Source of the DNA: UBA5734 sp964528645
GTDB taxonomy: Bacteria; Bacillota; Clostridia; Saccharofermentanales; UBA5734
Reading direction: 5' to 3'
NCBI GenBank assembly: GCA_964528645.1
Contig: CAZGSR010000005.1
Coordinates: 19,710-83,709, forward strand
Length of the DNA stretch: 64,000 nt
Position 1 is the first letter of the stretch. Every line of letters begins with the position of its first letter. Both the position numbers and the translations under genes were made by a program. The notes under the pieces were generated by a model. That model ran no database searches. It saw only the letters and a program-made list of their open reading frames with translations, and was not told where the DNA came from. Shown here piece by piece: positions 1 through 8,834 of the stretch.

Positions 1-221
1 TGCAGAGGGTATGTTACTGGGAAAAAACGGGCAGACAGAGCTGCCAGAACATAAGTTGCGAGAGTAACGGGCAAGATCCCGACCCACAGGCCTGCTGCCC
101 AGAGACCGGCCAACCGGAGCGCTTTGTCCGGCACGTCCAGAAATTCAAAAGGCCCGATTGTCTTTTGCAGCAGCAAGGTGCCGGACAGCCAGGCCAAGAG
201 GAGGAACAGAATGGCAGCCAT
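1..221 (-). CDS. Membrane protein, N-terminal part only (runs off the window)
   Basis: An open frame on the minus strand starts at the ATG at 221 and continues past base 1, giving 73 codons. The visible part begins MAAILFLLLAWLSG and holds two hydrophobic stretches (about residues 2-19 and 43-66) separated by a short polar loop, so it is an integral membrane protein. It begins 5 bases after the stop codon of the glycosyltransferase at 227-1165, and I see no clear ribosome site, so translational coupling is likely. Neighbours of GtrB-like glycosyltransferases are often multi-spanning glycosyltransferases or flippases, but too little is visible to assign a function. Confidence 0.55.
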   Translation of the reverse strand, partial: MAAILFLLLAWLSGTLLLQKTIGPFEFLDVPDKALRLAGLWAAGLWVGILPVTLATYVLAALSARFFPVTYPL

Positions 222-226
222 GCCGG

Positions 227-1165
227 TCAGTCGTCAGAGGAACGGGCGACTTGGTCTGTTGTGGTACCGACGATGTATCGCGGCCGACCCTTGACTTCAG
301 TGAAAATCCGGGCGATGTAAATGCCGATCAATCCCAGGCTGAGCATCAGGCTACCGCCAATCAGCAACTGGAGCAGGATGACGGTCGTGAATCCACTGGC
401 TGCATGACCGGAAAACCAATTAACCAGTGTCTGGATCGCCAGCAAGACAGAACCAAATAGCATCAGCGCTCCGAGCACAGAGACAAACTGCAGCGGCATG
501 ACCGAGAAGCTGGTGATGGCATTGATGCTCAGCCCCATCAGCTTGAAAATGGACCAGCGGCTGCCACCGACCTGGCGAGCTGCCACTTCAAAGGGGAAGG
601 TGGTGCGTTTGAAACCAAGCCAGGCTGACAGGCCACGGAAAAACGTGTCATGCTCGCCCAAGCGGCGCCATTCCTGGACGACCCGGCGGTCGAGGAGTTT
701 GAAATCAGAGGCGTTGCGCAGATCGTAGCCTGAAAACCAGCGGAACAATCCGTAAAAGACCTGGGCATTCAACCGGCTGCCCAGACTTTCCTTGCCCCGG
801 GTGACCTTGACGCCCTCGACCACTTCATAGCCTGACTGCCAGAGCTGGATCATGTCTGGGATATGCTGGGGCGGATGCTGCAGATCGCCATCCATCAGGA
901 TCACTGCATCACCAGTCGCTGCATCGAGTGCTGCACATATCGCGGCTTCTTTGCCGAAATTGCGTGAAAAGCGGATGCCATGGATCCGCTGATCATCCTG
1001 GCTGGCCCGGCAGATCGCTGACCACGTCTGGTCACGGGAACCATCGTCAACCAGGACCAGCTCAAAATCGTGGCCGATACCTTCCAGAATCGGCACGACC
1101 GTTGCCAGCGTCAGAGGGATCTGCTGCTCTTCATTATAAAAAGGAATCAGGAGTGAAATTTTCAA
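227..1165 (-). CDS. GtrB/DPM1-like family 2 glycosyltransferase with two C-terminal membrane helices
   Basis: Transfers a sugar from a nucleotide donor to a polyprenyl-phosphate carrier on the cytoplasmic face, as known for GtrB/ArnC/DPM1-like enzymes. The N-terminal GT-A fold shows LLIPFYNEEQQIP, the metal-site DDGSRDQTW and MDGDLQHPPQ. Two hydrophobic segments near the C-terminus (about residues 225-250 and 260-285) anchor it. A longer frame begins with ATG at 1195, but the sequence AGGAGG at 1176-1181 lies inside that extension, 10 bases before a TTG at 1165. The TTG start gives MKISLLIPFYNEE, matching the family N-terminus, and 312 residues. The acceptor and final glycan are unknown. Confidence 0.85.
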   Translation of the reverse strand: MKISLLIPFYNEEQQIPLTLATVVPILEGIGHDFELVLVDDGSRDQTWSAICRASQDDQRIHGIRFSRNFGKEAAICAALDAATGDAVILMDGDLQHPPQHIPDMIQLWQSGYEVVEGVKVTRGKESLGSRLNAQVFYGLFRWFSGYDLRNASDFKLLDRRVVQEWRRLGEHDTFFRGLSAWLGFKRTTFPFEVAARQVGGSRWSIFKLMGLSINAITSFSVMPLQFVSVLGALMLFGSVLLAIQTLVNWFSGHAASGFTTVILLQLLIGGSLMLSLGLIGIYIARIFTEVKGRPRYIVGTTTDQVARSSDD

Positions 1166-1311
1166 GTGGTTTGGACCTCCTGTGATAAGTTGCATTTTGC
1201 CACAGCTGGGAAGTTAGCGTCAAACGGAGAAATCCACTCGGCCCGATTGACAGAAAATCCTGTCAAAACGACGAAATCGGTTCATAACCAACCTGTTTCC
1301 GGCCATTTCGA

Positions 1312-1340
1312 TTGAAAAACAAGGCCTGCGGCGTTATGAT
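1312..1340 (+). promoter_or_regulatory. Sigma-70-type promoter of the pgk-tpi fusion gene
   Basis: TTGAAA at 1312-1317 and TATGAT at 1335-1340 are separated by 17 bases. The gene starts 46 bases downstream, with AGGAGA at 1371-1376 before the ATG at 1386. Confidence 0.7.
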
Positions 1341-1385
1341 ATGGTGTACTGTTCACCGCAATAGATAAACAGGAGAGTGACTAAA

Positions 1386-3338
1386 ATGGCAATGGTTCTG
1401 AAAAAATCAGTCGAGGACATCCAGGTATCCGGCAAACGTGTCATCGTTCGCGTAGACTTCAACGTTCCGCTTGACAAAAAGACCGGTGAGATCACGGATG
1501 ACAAGCGTATCCGTGCGGCGTTGCCGACGATCAGCTACCTGGTCAAACAGGGTGCGAAGGTCGTTCTTGTTTCCCACCTAGGCCGTCCCAAAAACGGACC
1601 GGAAGCCAAATTTTCCATGAAACCGGCCGTGGACCGCCTGGCAGAACTGCTGGGCCAGCCTGTCGTCCTGGCTGCCGATGTCATCGGTGAGGATGCCAAA
1701 GCCAAAGTTGCCGCCCTCAAAGACGGCGAAGTGGTCATGCTGGAAAATGTCCGCTTCCATAAAGAAGAGACCAAAAACATACCCTCCTTTGCCCGTGAGC
1801 TCGCCTCGCTGGCCGATATTTTTGTCAATGACGCTTTCGGCACGGCCCACCGTGCCCATGCCTCGACTGCCGGCCTGGCCAACTACCTGCCAGCTGTCAG
1901 CGGCTACCTGATCCAAAAAGAGCTCGACGTCATGGGCAACGCGCTGGACAATCCGAAGCGCCCCTTCGTGGCTATCCTCGGCGGTGCCAAGGTTTCCGAC
2001 AAAATCGGCGTGATCGAGAATTTGATCGACAAAGTCGACACCCTGATCATCGGTGGCGGCATGGCTTACACCTTCTTCGTCGCCCAGGGCCATACCATCG
2101 GCAATTCCCTGGTCGAGGCTGACAAGGTCGAGATCGCCAAGGCGCTCCTGGAGAAAGCTGCTGCCAAGGGCATCAACATGCTCCTGCCGGTCGACAATGT
2201 CATCGGTACCCATTTTGCTGCCGACTGCGAATCCAAGTCCATTCCTTCAGATGAAATCCCGGACGGCTGGATGGGGCTCGATATTGGTCCTGAAACAGTC
2301 AAGAACTTCACCGGTGCCGTCAAAGATGCCGGAACAGTCGTCTGGAATGGTCCGATGGGCGTCTTTGAATTCGACCGCTTTGCCAATGGTACACGCGAAG
2401 TTGCGAAAGCGATCTCAGAATCCAACGCCATTTCCATCATCGGTGGCGGCGACTCCGCTGCAGCAGTCGAGCTTCTGGGCTTCGCCGACAAGGTCAGCCA
2501 CATCTCCACCGGAGGTGGTGCGTCGCTCGAATACCTCGAAGGCAAAGTCCTGCCCGGCGTCGACTGCCTGATGGACAAGAACCCCCGCCGCACCTTTGCT
2601 GCCGGCAACTGGAAGATGAACAAAGGCGTCCCGGCTGATGCCGTCAAGATGATCAACGAGCTCAAACCCCTGGTGGCTCATGCAGGATCCCAGATTGCCC
2701 TCGGTATCCCGTTCACCGCTCTGTCGGCCGCTCTCGAAGCCACCGCCTACAGCAATGTCAAAGTGGCCGCCCAGAACTGCCATTTCGAAGACTCTGGCGC
2801 TTTCACCGGTGAAATCTCGGCCCGCATGCTGGCTGAAATGGGCGTCCCGTACGTCATCATCGGTCACTCCGAACGCCGCGAGTATTTTGCCGAAACCGAC
2901 GAAACTGTCAACAAGAAAGCCAAAGCTGCCCTGGCCTGGGGCGTTCGGCCGATCATCTGTTGTGGCGAATCTCTCGCCCAGCGTGAATCTGGCGAAACAT
3001 TCACCCTGATCGAAGGCCAGATCACAGCTGCCTTTGCTGGCATCCCAGCCGAGAAGACCCATCTGATCACCATCGCCTATGAACCGATCTGGGCCATCGG
3101 CACCGGTAAAGTTGCCACCGACGAACAGGCCCAGGAAGTCTGCGCCTTCATCCGTGGCCTCGTCGCCAAGATCTACAACGAGCAGACAGCTGCTGACATC
3201 CGTATCCAGTACGGCGGCTCGGTCAATGCCAAGAATGCAGCGGGCCTCTTTGCCCAGCCGGACATTGACGGCGGTCTCGTTGGTGGTGCCTCGCTCAAAG
3301 CCGAAGATTTCGCTGTCATCTGCAACGCCGGAGCCTGA
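1386..3338 (+). CDS. pgk-tpiA: Bifunctional phosphoglycerate kinase / triosephosphate isomerase fusion
   Basis: One 650-residue protein catalyses two glycolytic steps: 1,3-bisphosphoglycerate + ADP to 3-phosphoglycerate + ATP, and dihydroxyacetone phosphate to glyceraldehyde 3-phosphate. Residues 1 to about 395 are a complete PGK (RVIVRVDFNVPLD, SHLGRPKNG, nucleotide-site GGGDSAAAVE). From about residue 400 a complete TIM barrel follows without a stop (FAAGNWKMNKG with Asn/Lys, GHSERR with catalytic His, AYEPIWAIGTG with catalytic Glu, GGSVN phosphate loop). Similar fusions are known from Thermotoga and some other anaerobes. A GTG at 1377 is in frame but only 1 base from the Shine-Dalgarno sequence, so the ATG at 1386 is preferred. 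gpmI follows. Confidence 0.97.
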   Translation: MAMVLKKSVEDIQVSGKRVIVRVDFNVPLDKKTGEITDDKRIRAALPTISYLVKQGAKVVLVSHLGRPKNGPEAKFSMKPAVDRLAELLGQPVVLAADVIGEDAKAKVAALKDGEVVMLENVRFHKEETKNIPSFARELASLADIFVNDAFGTAHRAHASTAGLANYLPAVSGYLIQKELDVMGNALDNPKRPFVAILGGAKVSDKIGVIENLIDKVDTLIIGGGMAYTFFVAQGHTIGNSLVEADKVEIAKALLEKAAAKGINMLLPVDNVIGTHFAADCESKSIPSDEIPDGWMGLDIGPETVKNFTGAVKDAGTVVWNGPMGVFEFDRFANGTREVAKAISESNAISIIGGGDSAAAVELLGFADKVSHISTGGGASLEYLEGKVLPGVDCLMDKNPRRTFAAGNWKMNKGVPADAVKMINELKPLVAHAGSQIALGIPFTALSAALEATAYSNVKVAAQNCHFEDSGAFTGEISARMLAEMGVPYVIIGHSERREYFAETDETVNKKAKAALAWGVRPIICCGESLAQRESGETFTLIEGQITAAFAGIPAEKTHLITIAYEPIWAIGTGKVATDEQAQEVCAFIRGLVAKIYNEQTAADIRIQYGGSVNAKNAAGLFAQPDIDGGLVGGASLKAEDFAVICNAGA

Positions 3339-3368
3339 TTTGGCCGGCCGTGCCTGATTCATCCACCA

Positions 3369-3411
3369 GGGCCGAGGGTCCTGCCCCACCAGGGCAGGAT
3401 CCCGGCCTTTT
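3369..3411 (+). terminator. Intrinsic terminator or attenuator between pgk-tpi and gpmI
   Basis: A long GC-rich inverted repeat (arms starting GGCCG at 3369 and ending CGGCC at 3407, CACCA-type loop) is followed by TTTT. gpmI begins 22 bases later with no evident promoter of its own, so partial read-through is plausible. Confidence 0.7.
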
Positions 3412-3432
3412 GCATCGAAAGGAGCCCTTGCC

Positions 3433-4983
3433 ATGACAACCTTACCCAAACGACCCGTCGCCCTGATCATTTTGGACGGTTTCGGGGTCAATAACGAAAC
3501 CATCGGCAATGCCGTCAAGGCGGCCAAAACACCCAATATCGACCGATATCTGGCTGAATACCCGAACACCATGGTCCGCACCAGCGGCATGGATGTCGGA
3601 CTGCCCGACGGCCAGATGGGCAATTCCGAGGTCGGCCATACCAACATCGGCGCCGGCCGGATTGTCTACCAGGAACTGACCCGTATCACAAAATCCATCC
3701 GCGACGGTGATTTTTTCACCAATGACGCGCTGCTCAAAGCGATTGCGAACGCGAAGGCCCAAGGCACGGCCCTGCACCTGTTTGGCCTGGTTTCAGACGG
3801 CGGCGTCCACAGCCACAACACCCACCTGTATGCCCTGGTCGAGCTGGCCAAGCGCCAGGGACTGGAAAATGTCTATGTCCACTGCTTCTTTGACGGCCGC
3901 GATGTTCCGCCGGATTCGGCCAAGGGCTTTACCGAGGAACTCGAGGCCAAGCTCAAGGAAATCGGTATCGGCAAGATTGCCTCGATCATGGGCCGCTACT
4001 ATGCCATGGATCGTGACAATCGCTGGGATCGTGTCGAAAAAGCCTACCGTGCGATGGTCATGGGCGAAGGCAACCAGGCCACCGATGCCGTCGCCGCGGT
4101 CGCTGCTTCCTATGAAGCTGGCGTGATGGATGAATTCGTCATTCCGACCGTCATCACGGAAAATGGGAATCCGGTCGCGACCATCCAGGCCAATGACAGC
4201 GTGATCTTCTTCAATTTCCGCCCCGACCGTGCCCGCGAAATCACCCGTTGCTTCATGCAACCAGATTTTTCCGGTTTTGCCTTGCCTAAGGGCCATTTCC
4301 CACTGACCTACATCACCCTGACCCAGTATGACAAGACCTTTAACGATTACCCTGGCCTGACCGTTGCCTACCATCCGACCAGCTTGACCAATACCTTTGG
4401 CGACTACATCTCCCAGAACGGACTGACCCAGCTGCGCATTGCTGAAACCGAGAAATATGCCCATGTCACCTTCTTCTTCAATGGTGGTGTCGAGAAAGAA
4501 TTCCCCGGTGAAGATCGCTGCCTCATCCCGTCACCCAAAGTGGCGACCTATGACCTGCAGCCGGAAATGAGCGCCTACCTGGTTGCTGACGAAGCCGTCA
4601 AACGGGTCAACTCAGGCAAATATGATGTCATCATCCTTAATTTTGCCAACTGCGACATGGTTGGTCACACGGGTGTCTTCGCAGCAGCTGTCGCAGCCGT
4701 CGAAGCGGTCGATGCCTGCACCGGCCAGGTTGTCGACGCGATCCTGGCCCAGGGTGGCATTGCCCTGATCACGGCTGACCATGGTAATGCCGAGCAAATG
4801 ATCGATCCGGAAACGGGTGGCGCTTTTACAGCCCACACCACTTTGCCGGTACGCCTGATTGCGGTCGGGGATGGCAACATCCAGCTGCAGGAAGGTGTTC
4901 TCGCTGATCTGGCCCCCACCATGCTCGACCTGATGGAGCTGCCCCAGCCTCAGGAAATGACCGGCCACAGCCTGGTGATCTGA
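3433..4983 (+). CDS. gpmI: 2,3-bisphosphoglycerate-independent phosphoglycerate mutase
   Basis: Interconverts 3- and 2-phosphoglycerate using two Mn ions and a phosphoserine intermediate. The 516-residue length is normal. The metal-binding Asp lies in LIILDGFGVN (about residue 15), the catalytic serine in GQMGNSEVGHTNIGAGR (about 65), then FDGRDVPP, FNFRPDRAREI, NFANCDMVGHTG and ITADHGNAEQM follow in the order expected for the alkaline-phosphatase-like domain with inserted transferase domain. AAGGAG precedes the ATG by about 8 bases. It continues the glycolytic series pgk-tpi, gpmI, PFOR. Confidence 0.97.
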   Translation: MTTLPKRPVALIILDGFGVNNETIGNAVKAAKTPNIDRYLAEYPNTMVRTSGMDVGLPDGQMGNSEVGHTNIGAGRIVYQELTRITKSIRDGDFFTNDALLKAIANAKAQGTALHLFGLVSDGGVHSHNTHLYALVELAKRQGLENVYVHCFFDGRDVPPDSAKGFTEELEAKLKEIGIGKIASIMGRYYAMDRDNRWDRVEKAYRAMVMGEGNQATDAVAAVAASYEAGVMDEFVIPTVITENGNPVATIQANDSVIFFNFRPDRAREITRCFMQPDFSGFALPKGHFPLTYITLTQYDKTFNDYPGLTVAYHPTSLTNTFGDYISQNGLTQLRIAETEKYAHVTFFFNGGVEKEFPGEDRCLIPSPKVATYDLQPEMSAYLVADEAVKRVNSGKYDVIILNFANCDMVGHTGVFAAAVAAVEAVDACTGQVVDAILAQGGIALITADHGNAEQMIDPETGGAFTAHTTLPVRLIAVGDGNIQLQEGVLADLAPTMLDLMELPQPQEMTGHSLVI

Positions 4984-4993
4984 GAAAATCCGT

Positions 4994-5021
4994 GTTCAAC
5001 GTTACGGAATTGTGCTATAAT
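4994..5021 (+). promoter_or_regulatory. Extended -10 promoter of the PFOR gene
   Basis: TGCTATAAT (5013-5021) is an extended -10 element; the -35 region GTTCAA/TTCAAC is weak with 15-16 bases spacing. It leaves a leader of about 100 bases in front of the ribosome site AAAGGAGAG (5113-5121). Confidence 0.6.
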
Positions 5022-5126
5022 TGCGTTTGGCTCGACGCCTTCCGCGCCAGTCCGCGCGACCGTCTGCCGGGCTTACAGGATGACTCTTTGTGATCCATCA
5101 TCGAACTTATTAAAGGAGAGTGTCAC

Positions 5127-8100
5127 ATGGCTAACCAAAAGAAGTACATGACCATGGACGGCAATACCGCGGCCGCGTATACCTCGTACGCGTTCACCGA
5201 AGTTGCCGGCATCTACCCCATCACCCCGTCGTCACCGATGGCTGACTACACGGATCAGTGGGCACAGGAAGGCCGCAAGAATATTTTTGGCCAGACCGTC
5301 AACGTGGTTGAAATGCAATCCGAGGGTGGCGCTGCCGCGACAACCCATGGTGCACTGGCAACCGGTGCTCTGGCGACGACCTATACAGCTTCCCAGGGTC
5401 TTTTGCTGATGATCCCCAACATGTACAAAATTTCTGGTGAGCTGCTCCCGGGTGTTTTCCATGTTACTGCTCGTGCCCTGGCAGCCCATGCCCTGTCCAT
5501 TTTCGGTGACCATGCCGACGTCATGGCTTGCCGCCAGACCGGCTTCGCGATGCTTGCTTCCTCGTCTGTCCAGGAAGTCGTTGACCTCGCTGCCGTCGCC
5601 CATCTCGCCGCGATCAAAGGCCGCGTCCCCTTCCTGCATTTCTTTGATGGATTCCGCACCTCGCATGAAATCCAGAAAATCGAAGTCCAGGACTACGCTG
5701 ACTTGGCCAAGCTCGTCGACATGGACGCCGTCAAAGCCTTCCGCGCCCGCGGCCTGTCCCCGAACCACCCCACCCTGCGCGGCACTGCCCAGAACCCGGA
5801 CATCTACTTCCAGGGTCGTGAAGCTGCCAATCCTTACTACAATGCCCTGCCGGCTGTCGTCGACTACTACTTCGACGAAATGAACAAGCTCACCGGCCGC
5901 AACTACCAGGCTTTCAACTACTATGGTGCTCCTGATGCAGAACGCATCGTCATCGCCATGGGTTCTGTCTGTGAAGCGATCGAAGAAACCATCGATCTGC
6001 TGGTCGCCCGTGGTGAAAAAGTCGGCATGGTCAAGGTCCACCTGTACCGTCCGTTCTCGGTTGAGCGTTTGCTGGCCGCAGTACCCAAATCGGTCAAGAA
6101 GATCGCTGTCCTCGACCGTACCAAGGAACCCGGTGCCTATGGCGAACCGCTGTTCCTCGATATTGCCGCAGCTTATGCTGGCCAGGACAATGCTCCGGCC
6201 ATCGTCGGCGGTCGCTACGGTCTGGGCTCCAAAGACACCACCCCGGACCAGATTATTGCTGTCTTCAAGAGCCTCAAGGCTGACAAGCCGAAACACAACT
6301 TCACTATCGGCATCGTCGATGACGTGACCTTCACCTCGCTGCCGGTCGAAGAATCTGTCGACGTCGCCCAGGAAGGCACGATCGCTGCCCGTTTCTGGGG
6401 ACTTGGTGCAGATGGTACTGTCGGTGCCAATAAGAATTCGATCAAGATCATCGGCGACCACACCGATATGTACGCCCAGGCCTACTTCTCCTATGACTCC
6501 AAGAAGTCCGGTGGCGTCACGATCTCTGACCTGCGCTTTGGCAAGAACCCCATCCGCTCCACCTATCTGGTCAATAAAGCGGACTTCGTCGCCTGCCACA
6601 ACCAGGCTTATGTCAACCAGTACGACATGATGTCGGCCTTGAAACCAGGCGGCACCTTCCTGCTCAACACCATCTGGAACAAAGACGAGCTTGAGACCAT
6701 GCTCCCGGGCAGCATCAAGCGCTACCTGGCCCAGAACAACATCAAGTTCTACACGATTGACGCTGTCAGCAAAGCAGAAGAAATCGGCTTGGGTGGACGC
6801 ATCAATACCATCATGCAGGCTGCTTTCTTCAAGCTCGCCCAGGTCATCCCGGTCGAGGACGCTGTCACCTACATGAAAAAGGCCATCTACAAATCTTATG
6901 GCAAAAAGGGTGACGATGTTGTCAACATGAACTATGCTGCTGTCGAAGCTGGACTTAATGCCGTCGTCGAAATCAAAGTGCCTGCTGAATGGGCCAGCGC
7001 TGAAGATGTGGTCGTTGAGAAGAAGCCGATTCCGGACTTCATCAAGGATGTCGTCGCAGTCATGAATGCCCAGCAGGGTGACAAGCTCCCGGTCAGTGCC
7101 TTCACTGGCCGCGAAGACGGCACATTCCCGCAGGGCACCAGCCAGTACGAGAAGCGCATGATCGCGACCAAAATCCCGATCTGGCAGGCTGATAATTGCA
7201 TCCAGTGCAACCAGTGCTCCTATGTCTGCCCACACGCTGTCATCCGTCCTTTCCTGCTCACCGACGACGAAGCTGCCAAGGCCCCGGCTGAATTCAAGAC
7301 CATCAAGGGCATGAAGCCTTACGACAGCTACCAGTACCGCATCCAGGTCTCCCTGATGGACTGCACCGGCTGCGGCTCCTGCGCAGATGTCTGCCCGGCC
7401 AAGAACAAGGCCCTGATCATGGAACCGATCGAGCAACACATGGAACAGGCCACCAATTGGGATTATGCGATCGAACTGCCGGTCAAAGCGAATCCTCTCA
7501 ATAAAGAGACCGTCAAGGGCAGCCAGTTCGAGCAGCCCCTGCTCGAATTCTCCGGCGCTTGCGCAGGTTGCGGTGAGACCCCCTACACCAAGCTGATCAC
7601 CCAGCTCTTTGGTGACCGCATGCAGATCTCGAACGCCACTGGCTGTTCCTCGATCTGGGGTGGTTCTGCTCCTTCGATGCCTTACCGCCCGAATGAAAAA
7701 GGCCAAGGCCCGGCCTGGGGCAACTCCTTGTTCGAAGACAACGCCGAACACGGCCTGGGCATGTACCTCGGCTACAAGCAGATCCGTTCCCGTCTGGCAG
7801 CCCAGCTGAAAGACCTGGTCTCTGTTGACGCCAGTGAAGAACTGAATACTGCAGCGAACGCCTGGATCGAGTCGAAGGAAGATGGCAAGAAGACCCGTGC
7901 CGTCACCGAAACGCTCGTAGCCGCCCTCAAGGCCTACAAAGGTGATAACGAAGCTGCCAAGGCGCTGATCGCAACGGTCCTCGAAAACGAAGACTACCTC
8001 GCCAAGCGTTCCCAGTGGATCATCGGTGGCGATGGCTGGGCCTATGACATCGGTTACGGCGGCCTGGACCATGTCCTCGCTTCGGGCGAAGACATCAACG

Positions 8101-8663
8101 TCCTCGTTCTTGACACCGAAATCTATTCCAACACCGGTGGCCAGGCTTCCAAGTCGACCCCGACTGGTGCAGTTGCCCAGTTTGCTGCAGGCGGCAAATC
8201 GATCAAGAAGAAAGACCTCGGCATGATGGCCATGACCTATGGTTATGTCTACGTTGCCCAGATTGCCATGGGAGCCAACCAAAACCAGACGCTCAAGGCC
8301 TTCGCCGAAGCAGAAGCTTATCCGGGCCCGTCCCTGGTCATTGCTTATGCACCGTGCATCAGCCATGGCATCAAGGGCGGCATGACTGTCTCCCAGCGCC
8401 AGGAGAAAAACGCGGTTGAGTGTGGCTACTGGCACCTCTATCGTTACAATCCGCTGCTCAAGGTCGAGGGCAAGAATCCGTTCGTGCTCGACTCCAAAGA
8501 ACCGACTGGCGATCACAAAGCTTTCCTGATGAGCGAAAACCGCTACACGACCATGCTCAAGAAAATGACCCCTGAGCAGATCGATGCCGTCTTCGCCAAA
8601 GCCAAGCAAGACTCTGTGGATCGTTACGAAAGCTATCGCCGGATGGCTGCCGACATCGGCTGA
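5127..8663 (+). CDS. nifJ: Pyruvate:ferredoxin (flavodoxin) oxidoreductase, single-chain
   Basis: Oxidatively decarboxylates pyruvate with CoA to acetyl-CoA and CO2, reducing ferredoxin; the central electron source of anaerobic fermenters. All domains are fused in 1178 residues, the usual length. The N-terminal pyruvate/TPP domain has GIYPITPSSPMAD; a 2[4Fe-4S] ferredoxin domain at about 688-755 has CIQCNQCSYVCPH and CTGCGSCADVCP; the C-terminal TPP domain shows GACAGCGETPY, NATGCSSIWGGS and GGDGWAYDIGYGG...NTGGQ. The reduced ferredoxin probably feeds the Rnf complex at 12957-18144. It has its own promoter and a triple terminator downstream. Confidence 0.98.
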   Translation: MANQKKYMTMDGNTAAAYTSYAFTEVAGIYPITPSSPMADYTDQWAQEGRKNIFGQTVNVVEMQSEGGAAATTHGALATGALATTYTASQGLLLMIPNMYKISGELLPGVFHVTARALAAHALSIFGDHADVMACRQTGFAMLASSSVQEVVDLAAVAHLAAIKGRVPFLHFFDGFRTSHEIQKIEVQDYADLAKLVDMDAVKAFRARGLSPNHPTLRGTAQNPDIYFQGREAANPYYNALPAVVDYYFDEMNKLTGRNYQAFNYYGAPDAERIVIAMGSVCEAIEETIDLLVARGEKVGMVKVHLYRPFSVERLLAAVPKSVKKIAVLDRTKEPGAYGEPLFLDIAAAYAGQDNAPAIVGGRYGLGSKDTTPDQIIAVFKSLKADKPKHNFTIGIVDDVTFTSLPVEESVDVAQEGTIAARFWGLGADGTVGANKNSIKIIGDHTDMYAQAYFSYDSKKSGGVTISDLRFGKNPIRSTYLVNKADFVACHNQAYVNQYDMMSALKPGGTFLLNTIWNKDELETMLPGSIKRYLAQNNIKFYTIDAVSKAEEIGLGGRINTIMQAAFFKLAQVIPVEDAVTYMKKAIYKSYGKKGDDVVNMNYAAVEAGLNAVVEIKVPAEWASAEDVVVEKKPIPDFIKDVVAVMNAQQGDKLPVSAFTGREDGTFPQGTSQYEKRMIATKIPIWQADNCIQCNQCSYVCPHAVIRPFLLTDDEAAKAPAEFKTIKGMKPYDSYQYRIQVSLMDCTGCGSCADVCPAKNKALIMEPIEQHMEQATNWDYAIELPVKANPLNKETVKGSQFEQPLLEFSGACAGCGETPYTKLITQLFGDRMQISNATGCSSIWGGSAPSMPYRPNEKGQGPAWGNSLFEDNAEHGLGMYLGYKQIRSRLAAQLKDLVSVDASEELNTAANAWIESKEDGKKTRAVTETLVAALKAYKGDNEAAKALIATVLENEDYLAKRSQWIIGGDGWAYDIGYGGLDHVLASGEDINVLVLDTEIYSNTGGQASKSTPTGAVAQFAAGGKSIKKKDLGMMAMTYGYVYVAQIAMGANQNQTLKAFAEAEAYPGPSLVIAYAPCISHGIKGGMTVSQRQEKNAVECGYWHLYRYNPLLKVEGKNPFVLDSKEPTGDHKAFLMSENRYTTMLKKMTPEQIDAVFAKAKQDSVDRYESYRRMAADIG

Positions 8664-8694
8664 GACGACAAAACTCAACAGAGACCGGCAAACA

Positions 8695-8703
8695 TGCTAT
8701 AAT
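8695..8703 (+). promoter_or_regulatory. Possible extended -10 promoter ahead of the terminator repeats
   Basis: TGCTATAAT matches an extended -10 element 32 bases after the PFOR stop codon. A transcript from here would start at the foot of the 8707-8728 hairpin, so the element may drive the dnaD operon through read-through or be fortuitous. No convincing -35 is present. Confidence 0.35.
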
Positions 8704-8706
8704 AAA

Positions 8707-8733
8707 GGCTCGCCCGAAAGGGCGAGCCTTTTT
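8707..8733 (+). terminator. Strong intrinsic terminator of the PFOR gene
   Basis: A perfect 9-bp stem (GGCTCGCCC, GAAA tetraloop, GGGCGAGCC) is followed by TTTTT. It is the first of three related units. Confidence 0.9.
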
Positions 8734-8788
8734 GCTCAGACCGAAAGGGCGAGCCTTTTTGCTCAGACCGAAAGGGCGAGTCTTTTTT
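8716..8788 (+). repeat. 27-bp tandem repeat made of terminator halves
   Basis: The unit beginning GAAAGGGCGAGCC and ending TTTTTGCTCAGACC occurs at 8716-8742 and 8743-8769 identically, with a partial third copy from 8770 ending in a T-run at 8783-8788. Copies two and three pair only imperfectly (GCTC with GAGC) because the 5' arm is replaced by GCTCAGACC. The repeat duplicates the 3' arm and T-tract of the PFOR terminator. Confidence 0.85.
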
Positions 8789-8834
8789 ACCCGAATCGTT
8801 TTGCCAGTGATGGGGAGGCTTGACACCAGACACC

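Noticed and set aside
2415..3647. Antisense frame of 410 codons across pgk-tpi and gpmI
   Set aside because: It crosses two strongly supported genes and a terminator and shows no recognisable domain.
4990..5126. Riboswitch in the PFOR leader
   Set aside because: The 100-base leader shows no terminator and no aptamer core that I recognise.
5232..8678. Antisense frame of 1148 codons along the whole PFOR gene
   Set aside because: It mirrors PFOR codon usage, has no domain motif and no ribosome site; the sense strand has complete PFOR motifs.
8584..8823. Short frames with repeated RASLFAQTE or KARPFGLS peptides
   Set aside because: They are translations of the terminator tandem repeat, not genes.
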